From Anisus vortex (taxonomy: Eukaryota; Mollusca; Gastropoda; Planorbidae): 64,000 nucleotides of DNA. The notes beneath the pieces are model-generated. The model saw nothing but the letters and a program-made list of their open reading frames with translations. It did no database searches and was not told the DNA's origin. The stretch is from positions 56,238,358 through 56,302,357 of the forward strand of contig OX421494.1 in NCBI GenBank assembly GCA_949126835.1, in the 5' to 3' direction. The translations under genes were made by a program, and so were the position numbers. This document shows positions 36,701 through 46,568 of this stretch, in pieces (position 1 is the stretch's first letter; the number at the start of each line of letters is the position of its first letter).

Positions 36701-39700
36701 TTAAAGAGTGTCTTTTTACTTTTTTTTATTGGTGTTGCCAAGAGGCATCTTTATTTCCTAATGCTATATAAATTGGGGTGTTCATATGCAAGCATGCAGC
36801 ATGGTACCATTCATTACAGGTGTCACATTGAATGGCTCGTTGTTTTGCTGTGCATGGCTTACTGCAAATGTTACATCTATCTCTAACTGTCTTGACTGGG
36901 CCTGGGTTGGATTCTACATCGCCAGCCAAGAGCAACAATAGTACTAAATGATTTTGTCTGTACCTGCAAATTGTGTGTTTAAAATGGTTTAGGGAGATCT
37001 TTTTTAGGAGGATATAAGCATGAGTGTTGTCAATATCTTTAATGTTGTGGTGATTAATTATTATCTGCTTATGGACAATTTCATGTTTGGGTAGTTTTAG
37101 TGCCCTTACCAGAACTAGGGCTAAGACTAGGATTACAAGTTTCATTTCCTTTTTTAATACTTTTATTTAATAGTTTGGTGCATTTTATAATTAAATATAG
37201 TAGTTCTAATTGATGTTTATTGTTTTGTAAATAGGCTATAGCCTAGGCACTATAGGCTATAGGCCTGTTACTACTTAGAATTTAGATTTAGGCTAAGATT
37301 TAATAATTTGGTAACCTTATATTCTTATATAGGTCTAGTGGCGATTGTATTGTTTAAATACTAATAAAACGAATGTTATTATTTGTCTCTTATATAATTA
37401 ATTATGTTTTATTACTATAATATGTGTTTATTTGTCTGAGTTTCTTTATTATTTATTATAATTGTGCTTAAGTTATATTATTTTAAACCTGGCCTAGACC
37501 AGTAATTGTAAACAAACAATTCGAATATGGGGTCAATATGGCGGCCTCCGAAGTGCCAAGTATAAATAATACTTTAAGCTCACTGTTACGAGCAATTATT
37601 CTATTTAATAGTATTTGCAACATACATATACTAAGTATTAACTTAATTAAAGGTTAGTATAAAGTTTAAATGGGTGTTAGTTATATAAATATAGAAAATA
37701 TATTGAAAAACTTATCCGTGATATGAAAGCGTACTAGCCCGAACCGGAAGTCGTATGCATTCATCTATAATAGACAATGTATTTAACCTATTTTATATAA
37801 AATCCTGCTCTTTATATATTTCCTTATACATGTCCTAAAGTTAAGTTTGTTAAAATATTATTTATTACTTCCCTTTTCATTCTCTCAATACAAGTCAATA
37901 AAATTGTGATTTTAACTTTATGATTTTTTTTTATGCTGGTCAGCTTTACATTGTTCAGTTTTATGGTCCAATGATCTTACTGTAAAATATCTAATGTTTA
38001 ACCTGTAACAATAATATTGGATTGGCCACACTCTTAAGAAGAAAAATCGGGCAGCAAAGCTCACCAAGCACTAGAGTGGAATCCACAAGGAACCAGGAAG
38101 AGAGGCTGGCCTAATACCACCTAGAGGAGAACGCTGTATAAAGAACTGAAAGAAGCGAGAATGCATGTGACAAGAGATGAAGAGACTGGCACAAGAGGAG
38201 TGTAAATAAGTATTGTCGAGGCCCTTTGTGTAATTGAGGACTTAAACTGAATATGATTGATTGAACACAGAAAATTAATATTAAACTTTGGCATCCTTAA
38301 TACAATTCTGACTTGGAATTCTAATGTCTTTGTTTCAATGGTTTATAAGTTATGCTATCTGCGTTTGGCACTGAAATGGAACTATCTTATTAATCATACT
38401 TATAGGTTATCTTGCTCTCTGAAGCATTCATTATCTATGTTTATAGGGCATATAGATATAAAGTCAATGCATAACAATTTTTTGTTTTAATTACAGAAAC
38501 TGGCAAGGACCCGTATTTCATTGCCCTAGAGAAAAAGCTAGAGGATTTTATTTCCTCTTGCAAAGAAAAAGACGAACAGTCAGAGGCCAGTCGTATAGAG
38601 TTTTCTGAGCGACTCCAAACCTTGCAGAATGTCACTGCCAACTCAGATGATCAGGCCAAGGGAGAAAATCTGCAGGCCTGTGATATTATGACCAATGTGG
38701 AGACGAAAGTAAATCTTTTATCACAGAGACTGGATGGGCTGAAAGAAGAGTTTGACCTCAAGACTGAAGAGTTCTCTGCGACCTTGAAGCACTTGAAGGA
38801 GAATATGGAGAATATAGATCAGGAGCAGAAGACGAATTCTGACCAAGACGCACTTGCTGTGTTCAACTCTTCCGGCTTGGGGTCAAAATTTAAAGAAGAA
38901 TGTTTTATGGATTTGCAGAAATATAAAGATTATGATCAGCAGGTGAGGGTAAAGTTAATATAATATAAAATGAAATAATTATAAACTTTTCACAATTTAA
39001 AGATGTAGAATTCTTGTTTTATTCATTGATCTTTGTTTATTCATTGATCTTTGTTTATTCATTGATCTTTGTTTATTCATTGATCTTTGTTTATTCATTG
39101 ATCTTTGTTTATTCATTGATCTTTGTTTATTCATTGATCTTTGTTTATTCATTGATCTTTGTTTATTCTTTGATCTTTGTTTATTCGTTGATCTTTGTTT
39201 ATTCATTGATCTTTGTTTATTCATTGATCTTTGTTTATTCATTGATCTTTGTTTATTCATTGATCTTTGTTTATTCAATGATCTTTGTTTATTCATTGAT
39301 CTTTGTTTATGTAATTTTGTAAACATTTTGTACTTTACGCACTTGAAACTTACAAGTAATAATAATGCTGTGCATGTTTTTATGCGAGGGTTGCTCAATA
39401 GACTGTCACTTGAGGATTGGGCTGTTCGGCCACAGCAAGCACTGTCTGTCCATCATTAGAATCTTAAGGGCGCATCCTTTGTCTTGCGAGACAGATAGGA
39501 GCCATACACGTTTTAAGATATTTTTAACTTCTTGATTAACAAGGAAGTAATCTACAAAGTTGTGCATATTATGTGGGTCTATCCTTGAACTCCATGGAAA
39601 TCCAATACAGAAATAAAATGCATTTAAATACCATAAGAATATTAACTTTGATTGATTTGATTGTGTATTACACTTTTTATACAAATACAAGCTAAATTCT

Positions 39701-42700
39701 CAGGCATTGCCCATGGGAAAATTAAATAGATTGATAGATAAATAGATAAAATCACAGATGAACTATCATTAACTACAATGAAACAGAAAGCTATAAATCT
39801 AATAATTTAAAAAATATTATTATTATTTACTGAAAAGATTTAGGAAAGTAATTAAAAATATCGGTAAATATTGTAATTGGGTTAAAAATAGGCAAGTCTT
39901 TTTATTTTAAAAAAAGCTCCATTGCCCGGCGTTGTGCTTGAAAATAAATTGGCCGAGATAGTGAAGATGCTAGATACTAAGTTATAATCATTTTAAAAAT
40001 ATAATTATTTATTTACTGAAAACATTTTTTAAAAGTAATTTAAAATAAGTATTGTAATGCCTATTCAGGTTTTTAAAAAAGCATGTCTCTTTATTCAACA
40101 AAAAAAGTTAGGACTATCCTTGTGGATGAGAATTGAAAAATATAATTATTAGCTTAAGTCTCAGATGGCTAAATTATCAAATGGCTAAATTATCAAATGG
40201 CTAATGCATTTGTAAGACAATTAATGCTACACATAAAGGATTTATATTTTAAGAAAAAATGTTTTTATGGTTGGTTTTATTTCTACTACACTAAGCTGTA
40301 GAATGATTCTGTTCTACTATTATTGTTTACATAATCATGATTATCTTCTACACATGTGTGACTAGTGATCCGAAGGTTCTGCGTTCAAATCTGGAGGCTA
40401 GGATTTTTTCCCGGGACTTGAGGGTTTCCCTGACTTTACCCAGCTCTGAGGGTAACATGACATTAGTTGGGGTAAAGATAGCTGGGCTTTGTGCTGGCCA
40501 CACATCCCCTTGTAAGCTGTGGCCAAATAAACTGGTGAACGCTGCTTCACCAGCATAATGATCAGTTTGGTCCGAAGGGTACTTTATTTTTTATCAGTGC
40601 TTATTATTTTCTGAAACTTTTGAGTTTTATTTTCATTGTGATATTTATTCATTCGTGTGTTTTATTAAATATGTTTTTTTATAGTTATTATAAGTAAACA
40701 AATTTTTTTACAGACATTTGCCAAAATACAAGACGTTGAAAGCATTAGGAGGAATTTATACGATTTAGGTAATATCATGTTAATCTAATTTAAAATAAGT
40801 TTATCCATAGGCATGGTAGCAGCGGGTTTAGCTGTTGTGCATAAGATCCTGGGTTCAAATCCTGGTGAAGGCTATGATTAGTTCTCGGGTTTTGAGGGTC
40901 TCACTTAATCTACCCATCTCTGATAAATACCTTGCTTTAGTTGGGGTAAAGTAAATGCGGCTGGGCATTGTGCTGGCTACCCAATCCCCATAGTATGCCA
41001 TTCTCCACAGAAACTGGTGAACGCTGCTTTTTATATAATTTTTTTGTTATCTTTAGTTGATTAAACTTTCAAGAATAAGGGTTAATTTGAGACTTTTATT
41101 ATTTGTTCTTACAGGGTTAGGGTTTACATCTACTTAGTGATCCTAACCAGAGGGGTCAGCCTAACGAGAGTTTTTCAATTAAAGTAGATATATTCTTTCT
41201 TATTAATATTTTTTACAAATCTTTAACCTTCGGACTTCCATTTAGTTCCAGTTAGGAGAATAAATAAGTAAATATATTCTATTAGTTTGAAGTGCTAATG
41301 CCAACAAATTTTATAAACTTGATGCATGAGTGTAAGGGTTAATGATTTACTGATAACTATTTGGAAGTAAAGTAGACTAACCTTGCAGATAATATGTTTA
41401 TAGTTTTGACTACTTTGAAATCCTGTAAATTCTTTTTGTGCTAATAACAAATGAATTTTTTTACTAGTCTTTTGTGCGAAAAATTTAAAATTAATTCTTA
41501 ATTGCAAAAAGGTTTATCATACTTGCCATATATTTATCTAGTCTTCCCGAGATCGTTTGGGTATTTTAATGGGTTGCCTGAATAAGCCAGGAAAACCAAT
41601 ACCTTAACATCATTTAAAACGCTAATCAAAATGCAGGACTAGACTCAGACCATGGATAAGCAAAGGACTTTATCTTCTTTATAGAAGGAGTGTCTGTAAC
41701 GTATCTTCTTTATAGAAGGAGTGTCTGTAACATATCTTCTTTATAGAAGGAGTGTCTGTAACATATCTTCTTTATATAAGGAGTGTCTGTAACATGTCTT
41801 CTTTATAGAAGGAGTGTCTGTAACATATCTTCTTTATAGAAGGAGTGTCTGTAACATATCTTCTTTATAGAAGGAGTGTCTGTAACATATCTTCTTTATA
41901 GAAGGAGTGTCTGTAACATATCTTCTTTATAGAAGGAGTGTCTGTAACATATCTTCTTTATAGAAGGAGTGTCTGTAACATATCTTCTTTATAGAAGGAG
42001 TGTCTGTAACATATCTTCTTTATAGAAGGAGTGTCTGTAACATATCTTCTTTATAGAAGGAGTGTCTGTAACATATCTTCTTTATAGAAGGAGTGTCTGT
42101 AACATATCTTCTTTATAGAAGGAGTGTCTGTAACACATCTTCTTTATAGAAGGAGTGTCTGTAACGTATAAGATGACTATCAAAAGTATTCACCTGAGTA
42201 TATGAAATCATTTTCAGAATCTATTTATTAATGTTTTAAATGATGTTCAGTTACTAGTTTTTCTGGTTTGTTCAGGCAACCCATTCCATGCATAATGAAT
42301 GTGCCCTTTCTTTTATATTACCGGTGTATTCTTCAATATGATGATATTCATTATGATTCATAGAAATATTTACTTGTAGATATATATTCTTCTACTAACC
42401 AGGCAGCAAAACTGTCGGCTCTCTTGGTCAATGCCTGTCTAACAACTTTATATGTGTTGTAGTGGTTTATGTTCATATGAATCATAGATACTGTTGTTTT
42501 TGTACCCAGGTCAGTCGATCAGAACTATTGGATTTACTGCCAAGGTTCCATTTGTAGAACAAGATTCAAAAGTAATGAACCATCATCCAATTATATTGAA
42601 CTGCTTCAAGGAGATCCACTGCAACGTCGGCGGCCACTACAACCCCATCACTGGGATATTCACAGCCCCTTGCAGTGGCCTGTACCTCATCAGCCTCGGG

Positions 42701-42934
42701 GTCACCCTTCTCTCTAACCACCAGGCCGCCCTGAGCGTGTGGAAAGTGAACAACCTGAACAAGCAGTGGGTGACGACGGCCGGCAGCTCAGGCCTGTGTA
42801 CCAGCGGCTGCGTGGTGGAGCTGATAGCTGTGAACTTCGGGGAACAGATCTATGTCACTTCCACATACTGCTCAGGAAACTATTGTCTTAGTAAAGTTTC
42901 TTACTTCTCCTGTTTTATGATCAGTAGGCTGTAG
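30710..42934 (+). CDS. Coiled-coil plus C1q-domain protein (multi-exon, 5' end unresolved)
   Basis: Six exons are predicted, with phases that all agree: 30710-30808 (tentative), 32754-32877, 33457-33552, 38497-38942, 40714-40768, 42510-42934. Acceptors are AAG, CAG, CAG, CAG, CAG, CAG and donors GTAAAC, GTAAGA, GTAATA, GTGAGG, GTAATA. Early exons encode helical sequence rich in Glu, Gln and Lys (HIEILQETITQLEAV; YSELQLLLTDEISLALQKC); the 446-bp exon is a long coiled-coil segment (VETKVNLLSQRLDGLKEEF). The last exon is a C1q domain of about 140 residues: TIGFTAKVPF, FKEIHCNVGGHYNPITGIFTAP, GLYLISLGVTL, FGEQIYVTSTY, stop TAG at 42932. C1q proteins of snails are secreted, trimerising pattern-recognition molecules. 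No signal peptide or Ig exon was found, so the first exons are missing or lie upstream. Introns carry a LINE, SINEs and two arrays. Confidence 0.8.
31197..32098. mobile_element. TTAA-flanked MITE, piggyBac-like
   Basis: TTAA lies at both ends (31197-31200 and 32095-32098), with imperfect inverted repeats GGGTAGGGACGGCAGT and, in reverse complement on the right, GGGTAGGGGAGCCAGT. About 894 bp inside, very AT-rich and non-coding. Contains a palindromic AAAATGGCCGCCATT (YY1-like on both strands) near 31950. TTAA duplication is typical of piggyBac elements; family membership is inferred. Lies in an intron of the C1q gene. Confidence 0.5.
33118..33425 (+). mobile_element. LINE 3' fragment with an internal insertion
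   Basis: Plus-strand relative of the 33.8-kb LINE end: CTTTCTTCCCAAGTGACATC ... GAATGGGTTACCTGA ... AACACTAATCAAAATG ... AGACTCAAACTATGGATAA, interrupted at about 33245-33345, then ATCTTCTGCATAGAATTAGT and a CAGATAAAAA tail. Lies in the C1q intron. Confidence 0.6.
33826..37145 (-). mobile_element. Nearly intact LINE (CR1/Jockey type) with 2A-like motif, PHD-like finger, EN and RT
   Basis: Antisense in the large C1q intron. The coding frame starts at 37145: hydrophobic N-terminus MKLVILVLALVLVRA, then a second hydrophobic run leading into GDVESNPGP (residues 75-83, a 2A-like motif), then a PHD-like finger (Cys91, 94, 107, 110, His115, Cys118). After a frameshift near 36735-36745 comes the APE-type endonuclease (FQSIKNKKADLE, IAGSETWL, RSDRHGGVLLA). 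A second frameshift near 36425 restores the first frame (IVGSVYRPPN, MGDFNLPDINW, LSDHDIV). One TAA at 35655-35657 precedes the RT (33891-35564): FKKGDKSDPGNYRPVSLTS, LDFSKAFDKVHH, GVPQGTVLGPLLFLIYIND, LFADD. It ends FFPSGIRAWNGLP and a 3' tip with TACAGACGCTCCTTC. Only three disabling changes suggest a recent insertion. The 5' UTR probably extends upstream of 37145, possibly to about 37760. Confidence 0.92.
36896..36923 (-). other. 2A-like translational recoding motif in the LINE
   Basis: Encodes G-DVESNPGP, the canonical D(V/I)ExNPGP signature, preceded by a Leu-rich stretch. In known 2A sequences the ribosome skips the final Gly-Pro bond, releasing the upstream peptide. Here that would be a roughly 82-residue product starting with a signal-like hydrophobic segment. 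2A-like motifs are known from some APE-type non-LTR retrotransposons of invertebrates. Confidence 0.85.
37150..38020. other. Putative LINE 5' UTR and adjoining AT-rich intron
   Basis: No coding homology. Contains TCAATATGGCGGCC (about 37540-37553; YY1-type core) and AACCGGAAGTCG (about 37743-37754; ETS-type core). The true 5' boundary of the LINE is not visible without other copies. Confidence 0.4.
38022..38230 (+). pseudogene. LINE C-terminal fragment in C1q intron
   Basis: Reads GHTLKKKNRAAKLTKH, stop, SGIHKEPGREAGL, then ERCIKN, stop, KKREC. This matches LINE polyprotein C-termini with GHTLRK...WNPQGxRKRGRPxxTWRR...ELKEA. Stops and shifts make it non-functional. Different family from the 33.8-kb LINE. 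Confidence 0.65.
39010..39315. repeat. 18-bp tandem repeat, about 16 copies
   Basis: Unit TTCATTGATCTTTGTTTA; variants TTCTTTG, TTCGTTG and TTCAATG. It starts about 70 bp downstream of the donor of the 446-bp C1q exon. Frames on both strands (SLIFVY or MNKQRS repeated) are artefacts. Confidence 0.95.
39720..40100. mobile_element. Dispersed AT-rich repeat (GCCCGGCGTTG motif)
   Basis: Contains GAAACAGAAAGCTATAAATC, repeated TTTACTGAAAA...AAAGTAATT segments and CCATTGCCCGGCGTTGTGC. Shares these words with 15385-15660. Not assigned to a superfamily. Confidence 0.45.
40345..40583 (+). mobile_element. tRNA-derived SINE, head truncated
   Basis: Starts near GATCCGAAGGTTCTGCGTTC, B-box degenerate (GCGTTCAAATCTGG), full body, and ends TTTGGTCCGAAGGGTACTTTA. 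Sense, in a C1q intron. Confidence 0.85.
40808..41030 (+). mobile_element. tRNA-derived SINE
   Basis: GGCATGGTAGCAGCGGG head, GGGTTCAAATCCTGG B-box, body with TTTAGTTGGGGTAAAG, ending at ACTGGTGAACGCTGCTTTT. Second sense SINE in the same intron of the C1q gene. Confidence 0.85.
41555..42165 (+). mobile_element. LINE 3' end with expanded terminal 31-bp repeat (16 copies)
   Basis: 41555-41670 matches the LINE 3' UTR (GGGTTGCCTGAATAAGCCAG, AACATCATTTAAAACGC, AGACTCAGACCATGGATAAG). From 41671 the terminal segment ATATCTTCTTTATAGAAGGA plus GTGTCTGTAAC is repeated at a strict 31-bp period, 16 copies, the last ending at 42165. The final copy is followed by GTATAAGATGA, the normal LINE tail. Confidence 0.9.
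42222..42292 (-). mobile_element. Short LINE 3' UTR fragment, opposite orientation
   Basis: TATTAATGTTTTAAATGATG ... TTTGTTCAGGCAACCCATTC matches the minus-strand LINE at 33905-33965. It lies just after the oppositely oriented LINE tail, about 220 bp before the last C1q exon. Confidence 0.65.
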
Positions 42935-43396
42935 TTAGTAGGCAGTGGGTTGTAGGCTGTAGTTAGTAGGCAGTGGGTTGTAGGCTGTAGGTTGTATTCA
43001 GTAGGCTATGATTCCAAAATACACCAATTTTATCATGTAAATTTTAAACATAATTGGTTAATGATTTTTTTAATTAAAAATATCTACTCTAATAATTTTT
43101 TACCATGATATTTACATCTATTATGACCTATCTCAATAATAGATTAAAATCAATTAGATATGTTTGTTTTTTTAAACATTCCATAATAATTAACACTGAT
43201 TACCATATCTAGAAATCTGTGGACGCAGAAACTTGTGAATGCTTTACTTACCCTGTGGATCCAACAGGGCTATGGGGAATACTTTTCTTTGTTTATTTTA
43301 CAGGATCTTACCATTTTCAAAAAGAAATTACTGCTTGAAAATCTTTTTATCAGATAAACTGCATCTTGCAAGCATAATTTTGTCAAGACTGTAGAG

Positions 43397-43605
43397 CAAG
43401 GGTCAGCAAACCTTTTGCTTATAGAATGCCAAAGTAGAATTTCTAATTCATTCAGCATGCCAACAGTCTAAAGTCATCCTGCTGTAGCACTAAATTTCTT
43501 ATTGTAGACGAGACTTGAATTGACTTTTTGGGCCTTTTCCGCGTGCCATTGAAAATCCCTCCGCATGCCAAGTTTGGCATGCGTGCCATAGGTTGAGAAC
43601 CCCTG
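43397..43605. mobile_element. hAT-type MITE (GGGGTCGGCAACCT family), copy 2
   Basis: Left end CAAGGGTCAGCAAACC; right end in reverse complement CAGGGGTTCTCAACCTATGG. The 8-bp flanks are CTGTAGAG and CTTAAGAG (6/8). Contains one copy of the segment GCCAAAGTAGAATTTCTAAT plus TCATTCAGCAT, which is amplified as a 31-bp array at 52.7-54.6 kb. Confidence 0.75.
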
Positions 43606-43961
43606 CTTAAGAGTATATTTCAAAACTCTTTGCAGCATTTGATTAAACTATACCTTTATTTGGCTAACAGTAGGCCTTCCATTTAGATAAAGTATAACAC
43701 CAAAGAATAGTTGACTATTTGTAATGAATGTATTTTTTATTTAGTAACTTAGTCAATTGGAACCTTTCTTTTTTAAATTTTGTCAAAGGAAATAATAGCA
43801 AGGGTGATTACCATGTTTTTTTTTACTTTCCACATATCTAACAAGAGTGATCTAAGGGAGTTGATACACTGTAGACATGAAAGCATTGTATTATAATAAT
43901 TCTCTAGAGACCTATTTCAACTATAATATATATAATAAATAAGGTAAAATATCCTGTGGGG

Positions 43962-44145
43962 CAATCATGGGGCCGGCAGCAATCATGGGGTCGGTAGCAA
44001 TCATGGGGCCGGCAGCAATCATGGGGCCGGCAGCAATCATGGGGCCGGCAGCAATCATGGGTCCGGCAGCAATCACCAGTTCTCAAGAACGAATCATAGC
44101 TTTCACAGGGATTCTAACCCAGGACCTTGGGAATGCCAACTGACC
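43962..44145. repeat. 18-bp repeat (6 copies) joined to an antisense SINE head
   Basis: GCAATCATGGGGCCGGCA repeats from 43962 to about 44070. Then CACAGGGATTCTAACCCAGG and GACCTTGGGAATGCCAACTG, an antisense SINE B-box/A-box remnant, end in a C run at 44145. Confidence 0.8.
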
Positions 44146-44159
44146 GCCCCCCCCCTCCC

Positions 44160-45460
44160 CATCAAATCATATACATAATTACCATGAGATTGTTTATATA
44201 TATGTTTGTTTATATATATATTTATATGTTTGTTCGCTATAGGCTCCTGTGCCATTTGACCGATCGGCACAAAAGTTAAATGTATAATATTATATCAGCA
44301 GTATTGCTTAACTCGTTTTTTTTTTTTTTTTAATAAACCTAGGTCTATTACTAATTATGTTAAGTTTATAAACAGATCGCCATTTCAGAATGATTTTCCC
44401 TTTAAGGGCGCTCGTAAACAATAAAAAAAACAACTAAATACTGAAACAAACTTTCACACTACAGTTATTATTGTAATATTGTTTATTTTTTCTTTCACTT
44501 TTAACAAAACACATTGTAATTATTCGTTTCTCAGTCATTTTGATCCTAGTATATATATATTTATATTTCCTGCGGTAAAGTGCCCCTTGCAGACAGATAT
44601 CTCTGCCTCCAATTTATATAGCTGCTAAACAACATATCTTACAGTACAAAATAGTATTCCACGTTACTTTTACAACTATCTTTTATAATAATATATTTGT
44701 ATCGTAAACTTTATTCTGTATGATGATTGTTATTTGTACAGTGGGTCTTTCCATTCCATCTAATCCAGTAAGCTCAGTGCACTCCATTTCCATAACTGGA
44801 TATTATCCACAATTAAATGGTTATTAATAAAACCATTATCCAAGAGGCGTTTTTTCTTAGCACCATCTTGGTATGTTCTTAGCACCATCTGGTATGTTTT
44901 TTGGTGCTTGGTGTTAAATGCTCTCTGAGCTTACAATATGTTTGTTGGTGGTAGTGCAATACAAATAAGTTGTTATTTTTATTATTTACATCAGTTAAGA
45001 ATTTCAAATGTACACATGTTGCTATACTTTACATTAATTTGCTGTGATTGTTAACGTGCAATAAGCCTTACATATTGAGTGCAATTTTTTGTTATGTTTA
45101 TGAATCATCCTTAAAAATAACTTGTTTTTTTCTTTTAATATTAATAATAATATTAATAATTGTAATTGTTATATATACTGTTATATACCTCAAGTCTTAA
45201 AAGAGAAATAAAAATTCCATTGGAATTCAACTAAATACTATTTGAATTACTTAATATATGATAGATCTATAATTGTTCTTGTACCATTGTTATGTAAAAA
45301 TACTACCAAAGATATTGTAAGCCTTCTGTTTGCTCTAAATGTTGTATTCCTAGTCTTCACACTATTGAAGCTTTTTTAGACACAAAATGCAGGTAGGCCT
45401 ATAGAGCGGTTTTTAAGCGTATGATCGTGTAGAAAATTTGGTGACCTAACGAAGTTGCAT
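44160..45460. other. AT-rich intergenic DNA with simple repeats
   Basis: TA-rich microsatellites (44190-44235), a T run near 44320, and a short duplication TTAGCACCATCT near 44855-44890. The segment with TGTTCGCTATAGGCTCCTG looks like a dispersed repeat but cannot be assigned. No gene seen. Confidence 0.5.
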
Positions 45461-45470
45461 GGGCCCAAAC

Positions 45471-46275
45471 TAGAGATGTTAAACAAAAACTGGAATACCG
45501 GATTCCGGTTTTGAAACAGAAAACCCGTTTTTATTTTCAAAACCTACGTGTAGCAGGAACTGGAAGGTCGGCCTTATCATTACTTCAAGTAGCACAGAAT
45601 TTTTTTTTTGGTTCTGATGGAAATATTTTTAATAAATAATGTTGGATTCGCACAAAACAATTCTTGAAATGTCTTGCTTACACCATTTAGTCTTGTGTTT
45701 CTTTTTTTCCAAATACCAACTATGGCTACGATACAAACAACATTAAATCCAAATGTTAAGTTACAGTTACAATCCTTTGTATGGGAAAATTCTGAAAAAA
45801 CGATGGCTCCTTGTAAACTAAGCTTATGTTCCCAACAGATAAGTGGTGCAGTGGCAGTAGGTCTACCACTGCATTGCGTACGCTTCTGGAACTAAGCACC
45901 CTGTATTAACATCGTCATCCTCTTCATATGCTTCTCAATATTATGGTCAACGATAATCGGAAATTTGATTATCACTATTGAAAGCAATTATCGGGTTTTA
46001 ATCAATAAGCCAAGATTTATTTTCGCTCTAAAGAATTTAATGGTAAAGTGTAAAAATCATTTTGTATTTTAACAAATCGACCTCTTGAATGCCCTGCAAA
46101 CACTAATTAAATTTCAACTATTTTTCAAATATACCTACAAAACTACGCACAATTGGCTTTTCCGGCCTGTGACTTGTGACATTGTTCGTAAAGGGGGGGG
46201 GACCAAAATTTGGTTTTAAACCGGTTTATAGAATCGAAAACCGGTTGTGAAGAAAAACCGGTTTTAGCATCCCTA
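45471..46275. mobile_element. hAT non-autonomous element, 805 bp, with target duplication
   Basis: Ends TAGAGATGTTAAAC and, in reverse complement on the right, TAGGGATGCTAAAACC. Subterminal CCGGTTT-type repeats at both ends. The 8-bp flanks GCCCAAAC (45463-45470) and GCCCAAGC (46276-46283) match 7/8. The interior is homologous to 59663-60182 in reverse orientation. No transposase; the 73-residue frame inside is unsupported. Confidence 0.85.
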
Positions 46276-46314
46276 GCCCAAGCAGACACAAGTTAGGGGA
46301 AAACTACGGGTGCA

Positions 46315-46560
46315 CCAAACGTCAGTTGTGAACTATTGGTGTCCAAATATCCCTTAAAGTCAGTTGTGAACTATTGGTGTCCAAATATCCCTTAAAGTCA
46401 GTTGTGAACTATTGGTGTCCAAATATCCCTTAAAGTCAGTTGTGAACTATTGGTGTCCAAATATCCCTTAAAGTCAGTTGTGAACTATTGGTGTTCAAAT
46501 ATCCCTAAAAGTCAGTTGTGAACTATTGGTGTCCAAATATCCCTAAAAGTCAGTCTATGG
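46315..46560. repeat. 38-bp tandem repeat, about 6.5 copies
   Basis: Unit GTCAGTTGTGAACTATTGGT plus GTCCAAATATCCCTTAAA. It lies immediately beside the 3' end of the intact GPCR gene and about 40 bp from the hAT element. Confidence 0.95.
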
Positions 46561-46568
46561 TGCACATA

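Noticed and set aside
39406..39690. 94-residue minus-strand frame (possible transposase end)
   Set aside because: A faint resemblance to transposase C-termini was considered, but no catalytic motif or terminal repeat supports it.
44160..44240. Regulatory element in the TATA-rich tract
   Set aside because: Simple TA microsatellite next to a dispersed repeat; no gene start nearby.
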